Shown: in pieces, positions 27,275 to 42,958 of the stretch
How positions within the stretch are numbered: the first letter of the stretch is position 1
Layout: each line of letters opens with the position of its first letter
DNA from: Eulemur rufifrons
Taxonomy: Eukaryota > Chordata > Mammalia > Primates > Lemuridae
Reading direction: 5' to 3'
NCBI RefSeq assembly: GCF_041146395.1
Contig: NC_091012.1
Coordinates: forward strand, 12,886,193-12,950,192
Length of the DNA stretch: 64,000 nucleotides
Made by a program: the position numbers and the translations under genes
Notes under the pieces: generated by a model
What the model saw: only the letters and a program-made list of their open reading frames with translations
Told to the model about the DNA's origin: nothing
Databases searched by the model: none

Positions 27275-27471
27275 CAGTGGTCCCCAGACTTTTTGGCACC
27301 AGGGACCATTTTCATGGAAGACTATTTTTCCATGGACTGTGGGGATGGTGGCATGATGGTATTGGGATGATTCAAATGCATTACATTTATTGTGTACTTT
27401 ATTTCTATTATTATTACATTGTAATATATAATGAAATAATTATACAATTCACTATAGGTTGGGAAGCCCTG
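27275..27471 (+). mobile_element. hAT-type DNA transposon with 8-bp target duplication
   Basis: Begins CAGTGGTCCCCAGACTTTTT and ends GGGAAGCCCTG, which are inverted-repeat-like ends (CAGTGGTCCCCA against CAGGGCTTCCCA). It is flanked by CTGTAGCT (27267-27274) and CCGTAGCT (27472-27479), matching in 7 of 8 bases. An 8-bp target duplication is the hallmark of hAT elements. About 200 bp long, without a transposase frame. Confidence 0.65.
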
Positions 27472-27479
27472 CCGTAGCT

Positions 27480-27850
27480 CACAGGGCCTTGTCACTTTCA
27501 GGGCATGGGAAGAAGTTTGGTTTTTAATCCAGTTTGTTGGGTAAATTTTGGTAGAACTTGAGCAGGGGAGTGAAGTGCCTTAATTTAAGAGGTTATGCTG
27601 ACTGCTCAGGGGAGAGTAGACCATAGTTGGGAGTCAGAATGTAGGCAGAGAAGAGGGTTAGGAAGAAAGTCTGGTGATAAAACTGAGCAGTGACAAATGG
27701 TGGCTCAGAATGAAAAGCGGACAGACTCCTGATGGAGGAATTGCTCACAGGTTGGAGCAGGGTAACTCATGTAGGTATTTGCCCCAGCAACTAGTCAATG
27801 GCAATGCCCTTTCCATTATTAGGGCAGACTTGGGAAGTTGTGTGTTTGGA
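27480..27850 (+). repeat. Ancient mammalian repeat, second part
   Basis: Continues the element cut by the hAT insertion: GGGCCTTGTCACTTTCAGGG, TTGAGCAGGGGAGTGAAGTG, TTATGCTGACTGCTCAGGGG and GTAGACCATAGTTGGGAGTC follow in order. Confidence 0.4.
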
Positions 27851-28209
27851 AAAAGAGCTCTGCTTTAGAAGTGTGAAGACACGAGGGACCTTGGCAAGAT
27901 TAGACTCAGGACAGTGACAGTGACAGGGGACAGATGGAGGGGGTTAAAAAGAGACAGGAGATGAGAAGCTGGCACCAGAGCATGATTCTGTGAGCAAATG
28001 AGCGGAAACATCTCGGGAGTTGTGGGGAATGGGATGGGAACAAAGGAGACACATTCATCTTGGGGAAAATCTCTGGCGGAGAGGGGGAAAGTCTTCAAAG
28101 AGAGGTAATTGTTGGAACAGTGATCTGCAGAAGTGGGATGGGATTGACTTCACTGATAGGAGAGTTAGCTTCAGGGAAAAAAAATACATCTCTGGGCTGT
28201 TTTCAACAT
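27851..28209. other. Nothing recognised
   Basis: Purine-rich spacer, possibly the tail of the preceding ancient repeat. Confidence 0.35.
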
Positions 28210-28495
28210 GATCATGATGAATGACCTTTTTTGGGTGTTGAATTCAGTTTGCTAATATTTTGTTGAGAATAATGCAACTATGTTTATCAGAGATATTGGC
28301 CTGTCATTGTTGTTGTGTCTTTGTCTAATTTTGGTATCAGGTAATACTGGCCTCATAGGATGAGTTTGAATGTATTCTTCTTCCTTGATTTTTTGAAATA
28401 GTTACAATAGGATTTTATTAATTTTTAAAAATCTTTTGTAGAATACAGCAGTGAAGCCATCAGGTTCTGGGCTTTTCTTTGATGGAAGATTTTTT
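28210..28495 (-). mobile_element. Old L1 ORF2 fragment
   Basis: TTGAATTCAGTTTGCTAATA, GGCCTGTCATTGTTGTTGTG, TACTGGCCTCATAGGATGAG and GCCATCAGGTTCTGGGCTTT are antisense to a well-known part of L1 ORF2. It is heavily diverged with no open frame. Confidence 0.65.
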
Positions 28496-28639
28496 ATTAC
28501 TACTTCTACAAGTATATTAAATACTTGTTAAATAGACATTAAAATATATTAAATATATTATCATAAATACATGTATACTTTAATATATTAAATACATTTA
28601 ATCAATATAAAACATAAATATATATTATTTATATTTTTA

Positions 28640-29400
28640 TTGCACCCTTTAACAGTCCAATCTTTTTGAATGTACATGGAAATTTTACCAAAATTGAGCA
28701 TATGATGAATGGCAGAGTAAGCCATAAAAAATTCTAAATAATTTAAATTGATTACAGTGTACTTTCTTTACCTAAATATAATTTACCTAGAAAATCAGTA
28801 ACAAAAGTACTAGAAATGCCAGATTTCTTTGAACTTAAGCTAATGGTTTTAAATCTGTTAATATATTACAGACAATATCATAATTTAAATAAGAAAATAT
28901 GTACATCAAGTAGTTCAAGAAACTCCAAGAGAATAAACAAATATTCATACCAACACACATGATCATCAAATTGTTGAAAGTCAGAATTTTGAAAGCAGCT
29001 AGACAGAAGAGAATCATCCTATACAAATTATTCTCAATGAGATTGACAGCATATTTTTCATCAGAAACAAGGTCTGAAGGGAGTGAATATCATTTGTAAA
29101 GTGCTGAAAGAAAAAAATATATATCAATATAGAATTTCATATCCAATAAAGCTTTCCTTTTTCATAAATGAAGAAAAGTTATTGAGATATTCAAAGATGG
29201 ATAAAACTTAGGTGGTTCTTTGCTAGTAGACCTGCCCTACAAGGAATGCTGAAGGGAGTCCTCTGGCCAGAAATGAAAGGACACTAGACAGAAACTCAAA
29301 GTAATATGAGGAACAGAGAAATAAACTACAAAAGTAAATATAATAGCCTATACTATTGAATTTTGGCTTATAACTAGTCTTTTTTTTCATTTCCTATATT
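28640..29400 (+). mobile_element. Old L1 fragment(s)
   Basis: The first part resembles ORF2 (CATGGAAATTTTACCAAAAT), and the second the ORF1-end region of old L1M elements (CAGAAACAAGGTCTGAAGGG, CCTGCCCTACAAGGAATGCT, AAGGGAGTCCTCTGGCCAGA). Neither is coding. Confidence 0.5.
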
Positions 29401-30639
29401 ATTTAAAAGACAAACATGAATATTTATAAATTCATGTTAATAGGCACACCGTGAATGACAATGTCACTTGTGCAAAAATAACCTAAGGTGGATCTGTAAG
29501 AAGCAGAGCTTTTGCATGCTACCAATGCTAAGTTGGTATCTAATCAACCTAGATTTTTTAAATCACATTTTGTCTTTAAGTTAATAATACACATTTCTAA
29601 AATTGCCGAAATTTACCATTCTGAGCCATTTCATTCCACCAGGAAGATATAGGTATTTTTTTCCTCTCTTTAAAAAAGTTAAATACCAAAATAACTACAT
29701 TTAAATAAATAACATTATGATAATGACACCAAAAATTCAAAATAAGGCTAACATCCTCTTTCTATTTGCACTGCTGCTCTGTCCTAACCCCTAGAACACC
29801 TCCTGGAAAGGAGACTGTTTTTTTCCTAAGGAGTCTGGGCTGAGGCTGGGGGTGGGGGGTAGGTTGGAACTTCTCATTCTCTCACTTGTTTCCTTTCCTC
29901 TCCTTTTCAATTTTGGTAGGAGATAAGTCAGCCTTAGTTTTGAATTCAGTTCTGAAAGGTTAGGGAAGTTTCTTACTGCAAATTAGAAAACAACCTAAAT
30001 CTTTCCAGTGCTTAATCACAGCGTGCTTACTTAGACCCTAGAATTAACATTCAGCTCCCGCTCCATTGGCATGGCTGCTCCCGCCTGGAGTGGGGACAAG
30101 TGCAATATAACTGAGAAGACAGCTGGTCAGATGATGCCTTGAGCTGGCGACTAAACCTGCAATAACACACTATGGAGAAATCTGTGATCTTTGTTTGAAA
30201 ATGCTTGTGATAAGAGACTGAGTCTTTTCCCCCAAATGTAGTGGTAATGGCTCTGTTGTTTTAAATACACAATACTTAGGAGACTGGCTTTACTTAGAAT
30301 GGAAAATTTTGCCAGGGACAAAGTTAACACAAAGAAACAAACAACAAAAAACAGCAAGAAAGAGAACAGTTAAGTGCAGCTTGGATGAGACCGGGCAGTT
30401 CTTTCCCATCACCAGCTTGTCCCTGAATTATCACGGTCACATGCAGCCTCAGCATTTTTCTTCTGTCCTACACACTGAAATGGAGGTGGATTAAAATCAC
30501 CAAGCAACTGCTCTAACTTGGAAAATCTGCAAGTGTCATATACTAGCTCCACCTGAACAAGATAAAGAATTCATTCCATAGGCTGAAAGCAACAAAAACA
30601 CAAAACTACTTTGTTTCTTTTCCCCAAATGAAATCCACA
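29401..30639. other. Nothing recognised; may include 3'UTR of the FOXK2 retrocopy
   Basis: No repeat was named. The part after about 29.8 kb has moderate G/C and could be the far 3'UTR of the minus-strand FOXK2 copy, but no poly(T) end marks its limit. Confidence 0.3.
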
Positions 30640-33540
<2,901 letters not shown>

Positions 33541-35549
33541 TCTCAATTTAATAAATTTATAATGTTAAATTCAAGCATATATAAACCACTGAGAAGTTTC
33601 AACAGAATACAAATAAAAGCCAATGAGAAGGAAATCAAAATAGTACCCTACAAAACTTTATTGAATGCAAAGAAGGAATTGATGGAGGGAATAAAGAAAA
33701 AAAAGGTAAGAGATACACAGGAAACAAATAGTAAAATAGCATAGATAAGTTCCTCCTTATCAGTAATTAATTAAGTGTAAACATATGGAACTCTACAATG
33801 AAAAGGAAGAAACTGGAGGAATATATTTTAAACAACAAACAACAAAATGATCCAAGTATGTGTTATCTACAAAAGCTATATTTTATATTCAAAGATATAT
33901 ATATGTATATATGTTGAAAGTGAAAGGATAGAAAAACATATTCCATGCAACATTAGGTGTCTATGTTATTATCAGACAAATTAAACTCTATTCCAAAACA
34001 TTTTATAAAAGATACAGGCCATTATTTATTGAAAAAACAATTGATTCATCAAAAAGATACAATTACAAACATTTATGCACCAAGCAACAGAACGCCAAAA
34101 TATATCGGACAAGTATTGACAAAATGGAGAGGAGAAATCATTCTACAATACAGGTTGGAAACTTTAATACCCCATTTTCTTTAATGGATAGATGGTCTGG
34201 ACAGAAGATCAGTAAGGAAAGGAAGATTTGAAAAGTGCTATAAACCAGCCAAATAGAGCAGACATAAAGAAATTCCTCCACAGAGCATAAGGCACATTTC
34301 TATCAAGCCCAGATGGAAATTCTCCAGGTTAGACCACATAGTAGAGCAGAAAATAAGTGACAAGAAATGTAAAAAGACGGAAGTTATAACAAGTATCTTC
34401 TCTGACCACAATAGAATGAAGCCAGGCATCAAAAACAAAAGGAAAAATGCAAACTTCATAAATAGGAAATTAAACAGCACAGTCATAAGCAATCAATGAA
34501 ACAAAGAAGATAATACAAAAGAAATTGGAAAATACTGAGAGGGAAATAAAAATGAAAACACAATATAACAGAACATAGATTCAGTGACTGCAGTGCTTAG
34601 AGGGATGGTTAAAGCAGTGAATGCCTATATGAAACAAGAAGAAATGTCTTGAATAACCCTATATTACAATAGAAGGACTTAGAAAAATAAAGGCAAATGA
34701 AACCCAAGCCTAATAGAACAAAGGACTAATAAATATTACAGTGAAGACAAATAAAATTGAGAGGAGAAAAACATTAGAGAAAATGAACAAAACTAAAAGT
34801 TAGTTCTCTGATAGGATTAACAAAATTGATAAATATGTAGGTACACTGACCAAGAATATAGAAGAGAAGATATGAATATTTACAATCATAAATTAAAGTG
34901 GAGACACTAATAAATACCTTACAGAAATAAAATGGATTATAGAAGAATGTTATCAGCAGTTGCACAAAGAGATAACCTGAATGAAATGAACAAACTTCTC
35001 TAAACACATACATTACTGAAAGTGACTGATGAGGAAACAGATAATAGGAACAAACCTATAAAATATAAAGAGGCTGAATCAGAAAAAAAAATCAATCAAA
35101 CATATTAAAGCAACTCCCAACAAAGAAAAACAGTACCAGATGGCTTTCCTGGTTAAGTCTACCAAATATTTCAGAATTTTTAAAAATCCTCCTCAGACTC
35201 TTACAAAAAATAGAAGAGGTAAGGTCACTTCCAAATATATTCTGTGGAGCCAGAATTGCCCTGATCTGAAATACAGATAAAGACACCAAAAGAAAATTAG
35301 AAATCAATATTCCTTATGGTCATACGTGCAAAAGAGCCTGAACAAAATACTAGCTAATTGAATCAAACAATATATTTAAAGGATAATACACAAAAAGCAA
35401 GTGGAATTATTTCAGGAATGCAAGATTAATTCAATATAAGAAAATCAATTAATTTAATAACACAATAATAGAATTGAGGAAGAAAACACACACAGCAAAT
35501 CAGGAAATGCAGAAAAAGCATTTAAATAACAACAAAATCTCTTAGCAAG

Positions 35550-35725
35550 TATGGTTGCACATACCTGTAGTCCCTGCTACTCAGGTGGCTGAGGCAGGAG
35601 GATTACTTGGGTCTAAGTGAGTTGAAGGCTGCTGTGCTCTCTACATTGTGCCTGTGAAGCCACTGCACTTTAGCCGGGGCAACATAGTGAGAACTTCTCT
35701 CTAAAAATTAAAAAACAAAACAAAA
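35550..35725 (+). mobile_element. Alu monomer
   Basis: One 7SL-like monomer: GTATGGTTGCACATACCTGT, GCTACTCAGGTGGCTGAGGC and CACTGCACTTTAGCCGGGGC, ending in an AAAACAAAACAAAAC tail. It is inserted in the old L1. Confidence 0.75.
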
Positions 35726-35821
35726 CAAAAAAAAAAACAACTTTTTTTTTTCTATTGACACCTGGCAAATCTACTTTGAATCCATTCTGTTATATGAAGA
35801 GGTGTACGTATATGTGTGTGT

Positions 35822-35852
35822 ATATATATACATTTATTATTATTATTATTAT
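35822..35852. repeat. Simple A/T repeat
   Basis: TATATATATA followed by (TAT/ATT)n. It marks the tail side of the adjacent minus-oriented L1 3' end. Confidence 0.7.
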
Positions 35853-36217
35853 TTCAGCATATTGTGGGGGTAGAAAAGTTTAGGTTACGTATATTGCCCT
35901 TGCCTCCCCACCCCACCCCGAGTCAGAGCTTCAAACGTGTCCATCCCCTAGACAGTGTGCATCGCACTCAGTATGTATGTATACATCCATCCCCTTCCCT
36001 ACCCACATCTGTTTGACACCCGTTCAATGTTATTCCTGAATGTGCTCTTAGATGATGATCAGTGAAACCAATATGATGGTGAGTACATGCGGTGTTTATT
36101 TTTCCATTCTTGGGATACTTCACCTAGTAGAATGGGTTCCAACTCTATCCAGGAAAATACAAGAGGTGCTATATCACCATTGTTTCTTATCACTGAGTAG
36201 TACTCCATGATATACAA
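35853..36217 (-). mobile_element. L1 3' end (strepsirrhine type)
   Basis: Minus orientation: TTTCAGCATATTGTGGGGGT, the AGTCAGAGCTTCAAACGTGT block, GACAGTGTGCATCGCACTCA, TGATGATCAGTGAAACCAAT and GATACTTCACCTAGTAGAAT, ending at CACTGAGTAGTACTCCATGA. Inserted into the old plus-strand L1; the host sequence resumes at about 36220. Confidence 0.92.
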
Positions 36218-37149
36218 AAAAACCATTTTTGATGAAAGAAGTCAACAAACTAGAAATTGGAAAAAGAGCATTTATTAAAAAAAAAATTAACAAGTCAGTG
36301 GGTAAAGCCTAAAATTTCTCCACACCACCTAAGATTGGGAACAAGAGAAGGACGCTCACTTTTCCCCACTTTATTCAACATTGCACTAGAAGACATAATC
36401 AGGGAAATTAGGCAGGAAAAATAATAAAACCCATTCAAATTGAGAAAGAAAAAGTAAAATTCTTGCTATTTACATATGGCATGATACTGCCTTTAGAAAA
36501 ACTCAAATAATCCATAAAAATTTATCAGAGCTAATGAACAATTCAGTAGAATTGGAGGACACAAAATTAACACACAAAGTTCCATGATGTTTCTATATAC
36601 CAGCAAAAATCAACCTGAAACAAAAATTAAGAAAACAATTCCACAGAATAGAAAATGCTCTTTAACTATGGAATAATTTTAGTCAAGGAGGTGAAATAAT
36701 TAAATGCTGAAAAGTACAAAATATTTCTAAGAGTTAAAGAACAGCCTAACAAATGAAAATGTACCCAGTGTTCATGGATTAAAAAAATTCAAATTGTTAA
36801 GATGGCAATACTCCACAAAGTGATCTATATAGTCAATGTATTCCCTATTTTAAAAAGTGCCTGTCTTTTCAGAAGTGGGAAAGTATATTCTCAAATACAT
36901 AGGAAATTGTCCACCTAGTAGCCAAAAAAAACAAAACAAAAAAAAAAAAAACTGAAAAATAGAAGAAAGTAGGAGAGCTCACACTTTCCAGTTTTAAAAT
37001 ATATTACAAAACTGCAGAATCAAAACTGTGGTAATGGCAAATGGGTAGAAAAATAAATATATGGAATACAACTGAGAGTCCACAAATAAACCCATATAAT
37101 TATTAATTGTTTTTTCTATAGTCACACTTGCATTTGATTAAAAAAATAC

Positions 37150-38387
37150 AAAAAATACTCACACACGGTTCCTGTATGAATTCTAATTAAGAAACATTAC
37201 CTTCAGAATAATAATACTCGGTGATAATTTTCAGAAGACTCTAAGAGCTTCTTTACCATTTAAGGGGTACATAGGGTGCAGGTGTTTACGTGAATGTATT
37301 CTTAAATAAGAGACTACACCACTCTAATTTGCCTGGCTGTAGCTCTGTTCCAGGTTACTGACTGCTAGTTCATGTTCCAGAGTTTCTTTGCCAACAGGTT
37401 ATTTACAAAAGAGGCACCTCCAAAGTCTTAGAGTGAATTGGGAAAGGGCTGGTTAAATGAGGAAACAGGCTATCATTCCCCTGTAAAAGTTCTTCGTTTC
37501 CTTTCCCAATGTATCATTTTATTGAGAACTTCTATTTTTTATCCTGTGTTCCTCCTCTGCCATCTCACACTCTGGCTCTACCTGCTGTATTTTGGCCACC
37601 TGCACCTCATTCATTTGTATCAGTTTTAAGATGGAAATTGGTTGATGGGGTTCTTCCTCATGCATCTTTTTCCTGAGAGATTTTGCTTCTGTATTTTTTA
37701 TTGGAAGTTATTCTGACAGCTGAATAACAGGTGGAGCAGTCCCCTCACATACTGGGAAGCAACAAACTCTTTCTTGTCGTTGCACAGTTCTCTATAAGCA
37801 GCAGCAAATGATTCTGGGCTGCAGTGTGGAGTGGTATTTGGCCTCTTCCTCCCCCCATCCCTGACTCTGCAGGAAGTAGAGCTCCTCAAGGGCATCCTGT
37901 TGGCAATCTTGTCCTTCCCCAGGATGAGCGTACTCAGAAGTGGGCTGACACTGGGCTTCACTTTCTCTTTCCTTTCACAGCCTGTAATTGTTTTGGTGCC
38001 AGGCTTGAAGTTCTCCAGCACTTCAGCTGTGTGGAAAACCGCCGTGGTATGCTCCTTGCATTCAGCTAAGAGTTGCATGCTTGGCAAGCGATGGCCAGGT
38101 GCCTTGCTTGAGGGCAGTATTTCCTATATCGCATCACTTTTCTTTCCTTCCAGCACATATTCGGAATTTTCTACTAAAGCAAGCAAGAGGCTCTTTTCCA
38201 ATTCGAAGAGGTATTTGGCAGGTTTTATAATTTTGTTCTTTTGTATTTTTCATTATATTCCATCTGGACACTAGCTATGTGAGTCCCACTGCAGCGCAAA
38301 GAGGCAGCAGCAACATCTGGCCAACAGAGCAAGGGTCACAGCGGGTCCGCTAGGGAGCCTGAGCTAACGATTGTGAACAAGGGTGTA
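37150..38387 (-). pseudogene. Unassigned retrocopy-like segment, minus strand
   Basis: The segment interrupts the old L1, whose ORF2 stops near 37140 and resumes near 38388. Its minus-strand reading starts with a G/C-rich, 5'UTR-like part (38280-38380), followed by a damaged frame whose downstream section is open for 129 codons (38087 to 37698). The peptide is rich in Lys, Ser and Thr, with words FHTAEVLENFKPGTKTIT and LSTLILGKDKIANRMPL. An upstream in-frame stretch ([20 protein letters not shown]) is cut by stops near 38140. I do not recognise the parent gene. No poly(A) or clear target duplication was found, so retrotransposition is inferred from context only. Confidence 0.4.
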
Positions 38388-38515
38388 GAAGCATTTCAGT
38401 GGGAGAGGGGAAGAGTTGTCAACAAATAGTGCTAGAAAAACTGGATATCAACCATGCAGAAAGAATGAAGCTGGACTCCTAGCACAAACCTGTACAAAAT
38501 TGACTCAAAATGAAT
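38388..38515 (+). mobile_element. Old L1, resumed ORF2 end
   Basis: CAGTGGGAGAGGGGAAGAGT, CAACAAATAGTGCTAGAAAA and ACTGGATATCAACCATGCAG continue the ORF2 of the element that stopped near 37140. Confidence 0.7.
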
Positions 38516-41500
38516 CATTTACGCTCATGCAAAGGTAAATGTATTTCTGTGTGTTCAACCCCACTTGTGTTTTAATTGGGTCCCCTATCACCTGTACTCT
38601 GACAAACATTTTTCTGTCTGAAATGATCTTTGGGCATATTCCTGTCACTGGATGTTCAAGGCTTTGTTCCCAGAGGCTTTGCAGGTGATGGCATGGACAT
38701 GCCACGTTTTATATAAAGCACAACATAATTGACCTTTTAAGACAAGATAAGAATGGTACGTTTTTCATCTGAAGACATTCTTAAAAATGGCTACGTAGAA
38801 AATTTGTTTAAACCATTTTTCAGACCTTAATTTGGAGAAGCTGCGAAGAGAAACTTTGTTCTCTTCCCCAGGTTAAGAACATACATTACTCACCAGTAAA
38901 TACTTTGTGGTTAGAGTCTCAATGCAATGTCACAGACTTATTTTATTCTGTGACACAATTAAAAAATTTCCTTAAGGGAGTAGGTCAAACTAGTAAGGAA
39001 ATAGTTAATTCTTTGAAGCAAGTAGGCAGAATTCTTATCATATTTTTATAGTTGTATAAAAATAAAGCATGGCTGATGATTGTTTTATGCTGCCTGTACT
39101 AATTAACAATTCTTATTTTTTAAAGAAAACTTTACTTAACATCAACTTGAAAAACACATAGAACTATGCATGTAGAAGTTCCAGAAAGACAAGAACACCA
39201 ATATTAAAGCAAAAAAAAAAAAATTGAAAAACAGTTTGTAGGTACAGATATAATAAATAAAAATATTTTTATATTTTATAAAAATTTATTGAAATGTAAT
39301 GAATCAATTTCACTTTTTAGTTTTGATCACTATCCTTTTGCCTTTTCCAATAATTTTAATATTTTTATACTAAAAGTGTATTATGTGGGTGTGTGGGCAT
39401 GAAAGTGTGTACAATTTATAAGTATTTGAGAATAATAATGTACAACTTTTTGACGCACATTTTGAATGTGAGTATGTAATGAAATGTACCTAAATATTTC
39501 TCAAAGATTTATGGATAAGACTAGTTAATATTTTTAACATGGCAAATCTAATTTATAAAATTGTTACAATCTTTAATCTCACAACTAAAATCCTTTTTAA
39601 TTTTTGTAAGGAATATTGAATATTTTCTTATTTACAAATACCAATAACAACAAAAGGAAAAGTGTATATCCTCTATTCTTACCAATTACAGAGGAAAACA
39701 TTTTTAAAAATCCCTTTGAATATTTGTGGCATTCAGGAATATGCTATCCTCTCCTTATTGCTATCTTTCTTTCATTTCTATTTAATCTTTGTTTTATTTG
39801 TAACTCCTCCTTACTGCTTGTACTAGGAAATTTTCAATAAATATCGGTCATGCCTTACACCTAAGATGGTTTTAGTTCCATAAGTCTCTCTAAATATCAT
39901 GGTCAAAATTTTCAAAAGTCAGTATATTTTTATTTAAAAATATGCATGTTCATAAAGTAGTTATATTTTTATTTGTCAAAATTATTGGAGGTCCTATGTA
40001 AGAATTGGATGCTAATTTGAAAACTGGTTTTTACATATGACTTCAGTGTGTTGCTTTGTAATCTAGAGTTTCCCTGTAAGAATGATACATGGCAAACAAA
40101 GTCAAATAAATAACAAAAGCAATTCCAAGTAGTAATTTGATCATATAAACAAAAAAATACATCAATTATGTTTAATTCAAACTAGCTAGTAGACAATTTA
40201 CTAAGTTCTGTTAGTGAAACAAAAAAGTTGTAGATAGTTCAGTGTAAAAAAATAAAATGTCTCCATAGCTCTATGCTACCATCCAGGTTTTAAAGACATA
40301 TCTGACCTTTCTAAGTAATATTTTTGATAGAGTGAAAAGGCTTGCAGGGTTTTAAAAATATTTGCTTTTCTTGTCATCCATTACTAACCAAAATTTTCAC
40401 ATTTATTTGTATTCTTATATATTGTAGTATTTTCCCCCTCACAGAAAACAAGCAATTAAAAATAGTAATAATTTCCTTCTTCCACTAAAACCTCACTGTC
40501 AGAACAGCTTTTAGATGGTTATGTGTAATCAGTAAATATCTTTTGAAATATTAAGACTTTAGCCTGTACTTCTCACAAGGGATATGAGTTTTATTATTTC
40601 AAACCTACATTCAATATATTGATTTACGGAGACTGGGAAAGAACATACTTTATTTTGGACCTAGTCATTTGTAAATAAGTAGGATAAGGAAGAATTTTAG
40701 TGGCCAGTTGCATTAAAATGCATTTCTTTATTAACTGTCACATGTGTAGACATGTACTTGGTACTAAAAGTTAAGAATATATATATACAGTCAAAAATTC
40801 AGAGAATTTACACAAATGTGTGGGTGATAAACACATACAAAATTCCTGTAATTCAATACAAAATTTAAATTTTAAACAAAATGTAGGTAGAAGAACAAAT
40901 CTGAAATTATTAGGAAGATTCAAAGCAAAAGCAGTATTTGAGTTGGATTTAAAGACTAGATAGATGGTAAGGGAAGAGCGTGATATTACAGGTAAAGAAG
41001 GAAAGTGGCACAGTCAGAGACCAGTTTAGGTTTATTTTGAGAATGAGGAGTGTACTCAGGTGAGGACTTCAGGTTTGTATAGAGAAGAATCAGAATTAGG
41101 GACAGAAAAATGTATTGCATGTAGATTTTGCAAGACAAAAAATATTCTACTCTCATGAAATGTAACTTATAAACAACTTGGGCTGTCTACTCACACATAC
41201 AGCCTTGTGGAACCCATGCATTTTCAGAGATGATCTGAAAGCTGATAAGAAAAGTGACTTTCCTGAGAGAGATGGTGGTTAATGTGAGAAGATGCTGAAG
41301 AGGAAAAAGGTTGGATAAGGTGGGGGATATAACCACTTATGTCACTCACGGGATTTAACTGGTAAGAGCTCTTTCAAAAGTGGTATGATCAGTAGTGCCA
41401 AAAATCTATTATATTAATATTATTATGATATATAGATGATACCTTTAGGAAAAAGAAAATGTAATGAAAAGGATGGTCAGGACTAAGAAAAATCATTTTA

Positions 41501-41664
41501 TGGACAGAGGAATCTTAAACTTTATGCAGGTTAAAGCATGAAGTAAGAAACATTATGACAAGCAGAGCTTTAGGAAAAAAACAAAACAAAACAAAAATAT
41601 AGAATTGATTCATGCTGGAGGCTTTTAAGGATTTTGTAATCTGCTGGAAAAGGTAAATAAATAA
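38516..41664. other. Intergenic, nothing firm
   Basis: About 3 kb of strongly A/T-rich DNA. From about 40900 a faint similarity to the ancient repeat at 26.8-27.9 kb can be suspected (TATTTGAGTTGGATTTAAAG). No gene, exon or RNA was supported. Confidence 0.4.
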
Positions 41665-42028
41665 GTAAATGGAGTCTGGGCATGTGGCTCACACCTGTAA
41701 TCCTAGCACTCTGGGAGGGCAAGGTGGGAGGATTCCTTGAGATCAGGAGTTCGAGGCCAGCCTGAGCAAGAGTGAGAGACCCTGTCTCTACTAAAATTAG
41801 AAAAAATTAGCCAGGCAAGTAAAAATAGAAACAAAAACATTAGCTGGGTGTGTTGGCTCTCACCTGTAGTCCCTGCTACTGGGGAGGCTGAGGCAGGAGG
41901 ATCCCTTGAGCTCAGGAGTTTGAGGTTGCTGTGAGCTAGGCTGATGCCACAGCACTGATTCTAGCCTGGGCAATAAAGCAAGAATCTGTCTCAAAAAAAT
42001 AAAAATAAATAAATAAATAAATAAGTAA
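41665..42028 (+). mobile_element. Strepsirrhine-type Alu SINE
   Basis: Dimer with CTGGGCATGTGGCTCACACC at the head, B-box-like GAGTTCGAGGCC, and a longer middle block (41790-41845, AAAATTAGCCAGGCAAGTAA and AAATAGAAACAAAAACA). The right monomer has GTTGCTGTGAGCTAGGCTGA, the form found in lemur Alus. Ends in (AAAT)n at 41995-42023. Confidence 0.9.
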
Positions 42029-42958
42029 TTGGAGATGACCTGGGCAGTGATGGACAGGGCAAGCATCATAAAATGTTAGTATTGAGAAGGATTCCAGTGG
42101 AATCATGGGAGGCAAATGTGGAATTATGGAAAATGTTTTAAGCTGTAAATAAGTCAGATTCAAGTGGAGCCCAAACTCTTAAACTTATACAGTTTTAAAA
42201 TATAAAAGCTTATTTTTGAGACTGGTTCTTCATTAGTAAATTGTTCATGTTTGTGGAGATACTTAACTATTATAATGGTAAAAGTTATTTCCTGTATAAC
42301 AAACATAGTAAATAGATGATAATGTGGATGACTAGCATTGGATATAATGATGTAGTTATGCTGACAACTGTGGTAGTCAGGGTACAGGAGAGAGGTTATG
42401 AAAACGCAGGTCTTTAAAGAATAGATAGTAAGAAGATAATTTCTTAGGGAGAAGTGGAGGTGAAAAATTTAGGAGTTTCATTTTTCATGTGAAATTTACA
42501 GATTATTATACTGTATGTAAAAGGTAAATCTGCATGTGGGATCAGTGTCAAAATTAGTAGTACCTTCAGATGTCAAAGCAATCATATAGGAAAATGAATA
42601 CAATTTGAAATAATAGATAACAAGCATGGGAAAATGTCCCCAGTCATTATAACCAGACGAGATTCAACTACATTAATTCTTGGTTACTTAGGAGTGTACA
42701 CAAAATATGTACAAATGTTTCATAGTCAAATTCGGTATTCACTTCCCCTTATGATCACAAGGGTAACTTCTCTACCAATATGGCTTTTTGACCACTGACA
42801 ATTAAATTACCTATAGTGAAGGCCAGTTTTAACTTTCCTCCAAACTTTTCCTGAGTCCTTATTTTCAAAGATAACAGATAACTATAAAATGATATTTTAA
42901 AATAACATGCAGAATATATGTGCATAGAGCACCCTTCACATAAGTGACTCCATCTTAT
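42029..42958. other. Nothing recognised
   Basis: No exon or repeat family supported between the Alu and the mariner transposon. Confidence 0.4.

Larger units (their letters stand above)
33555..37140 (+). mobile_element. Old L1 (L1M-type), ORF2 region, interrupted
   Basis: Long plus-oriented, decayed ORF2: AAGGAATTGATGGAGGGAAT near the start, AATTACAAACATTTATGCAC and CACAATAGAATGAAGCCAGG (endonuclease to reverse transcriptase part), then CAGAATTGCCCTGATCTGAA, CAACATTGCACTAGAAGACA and AAGATGGCAATACTCCACAA. No long open frame remains. An Alu monomer (35550-35725) and a younger L1 3' end (35850-36217) have inserted. The element resumes at 38388 beyond a retrocopy-like insert. Confidence 0.8.
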
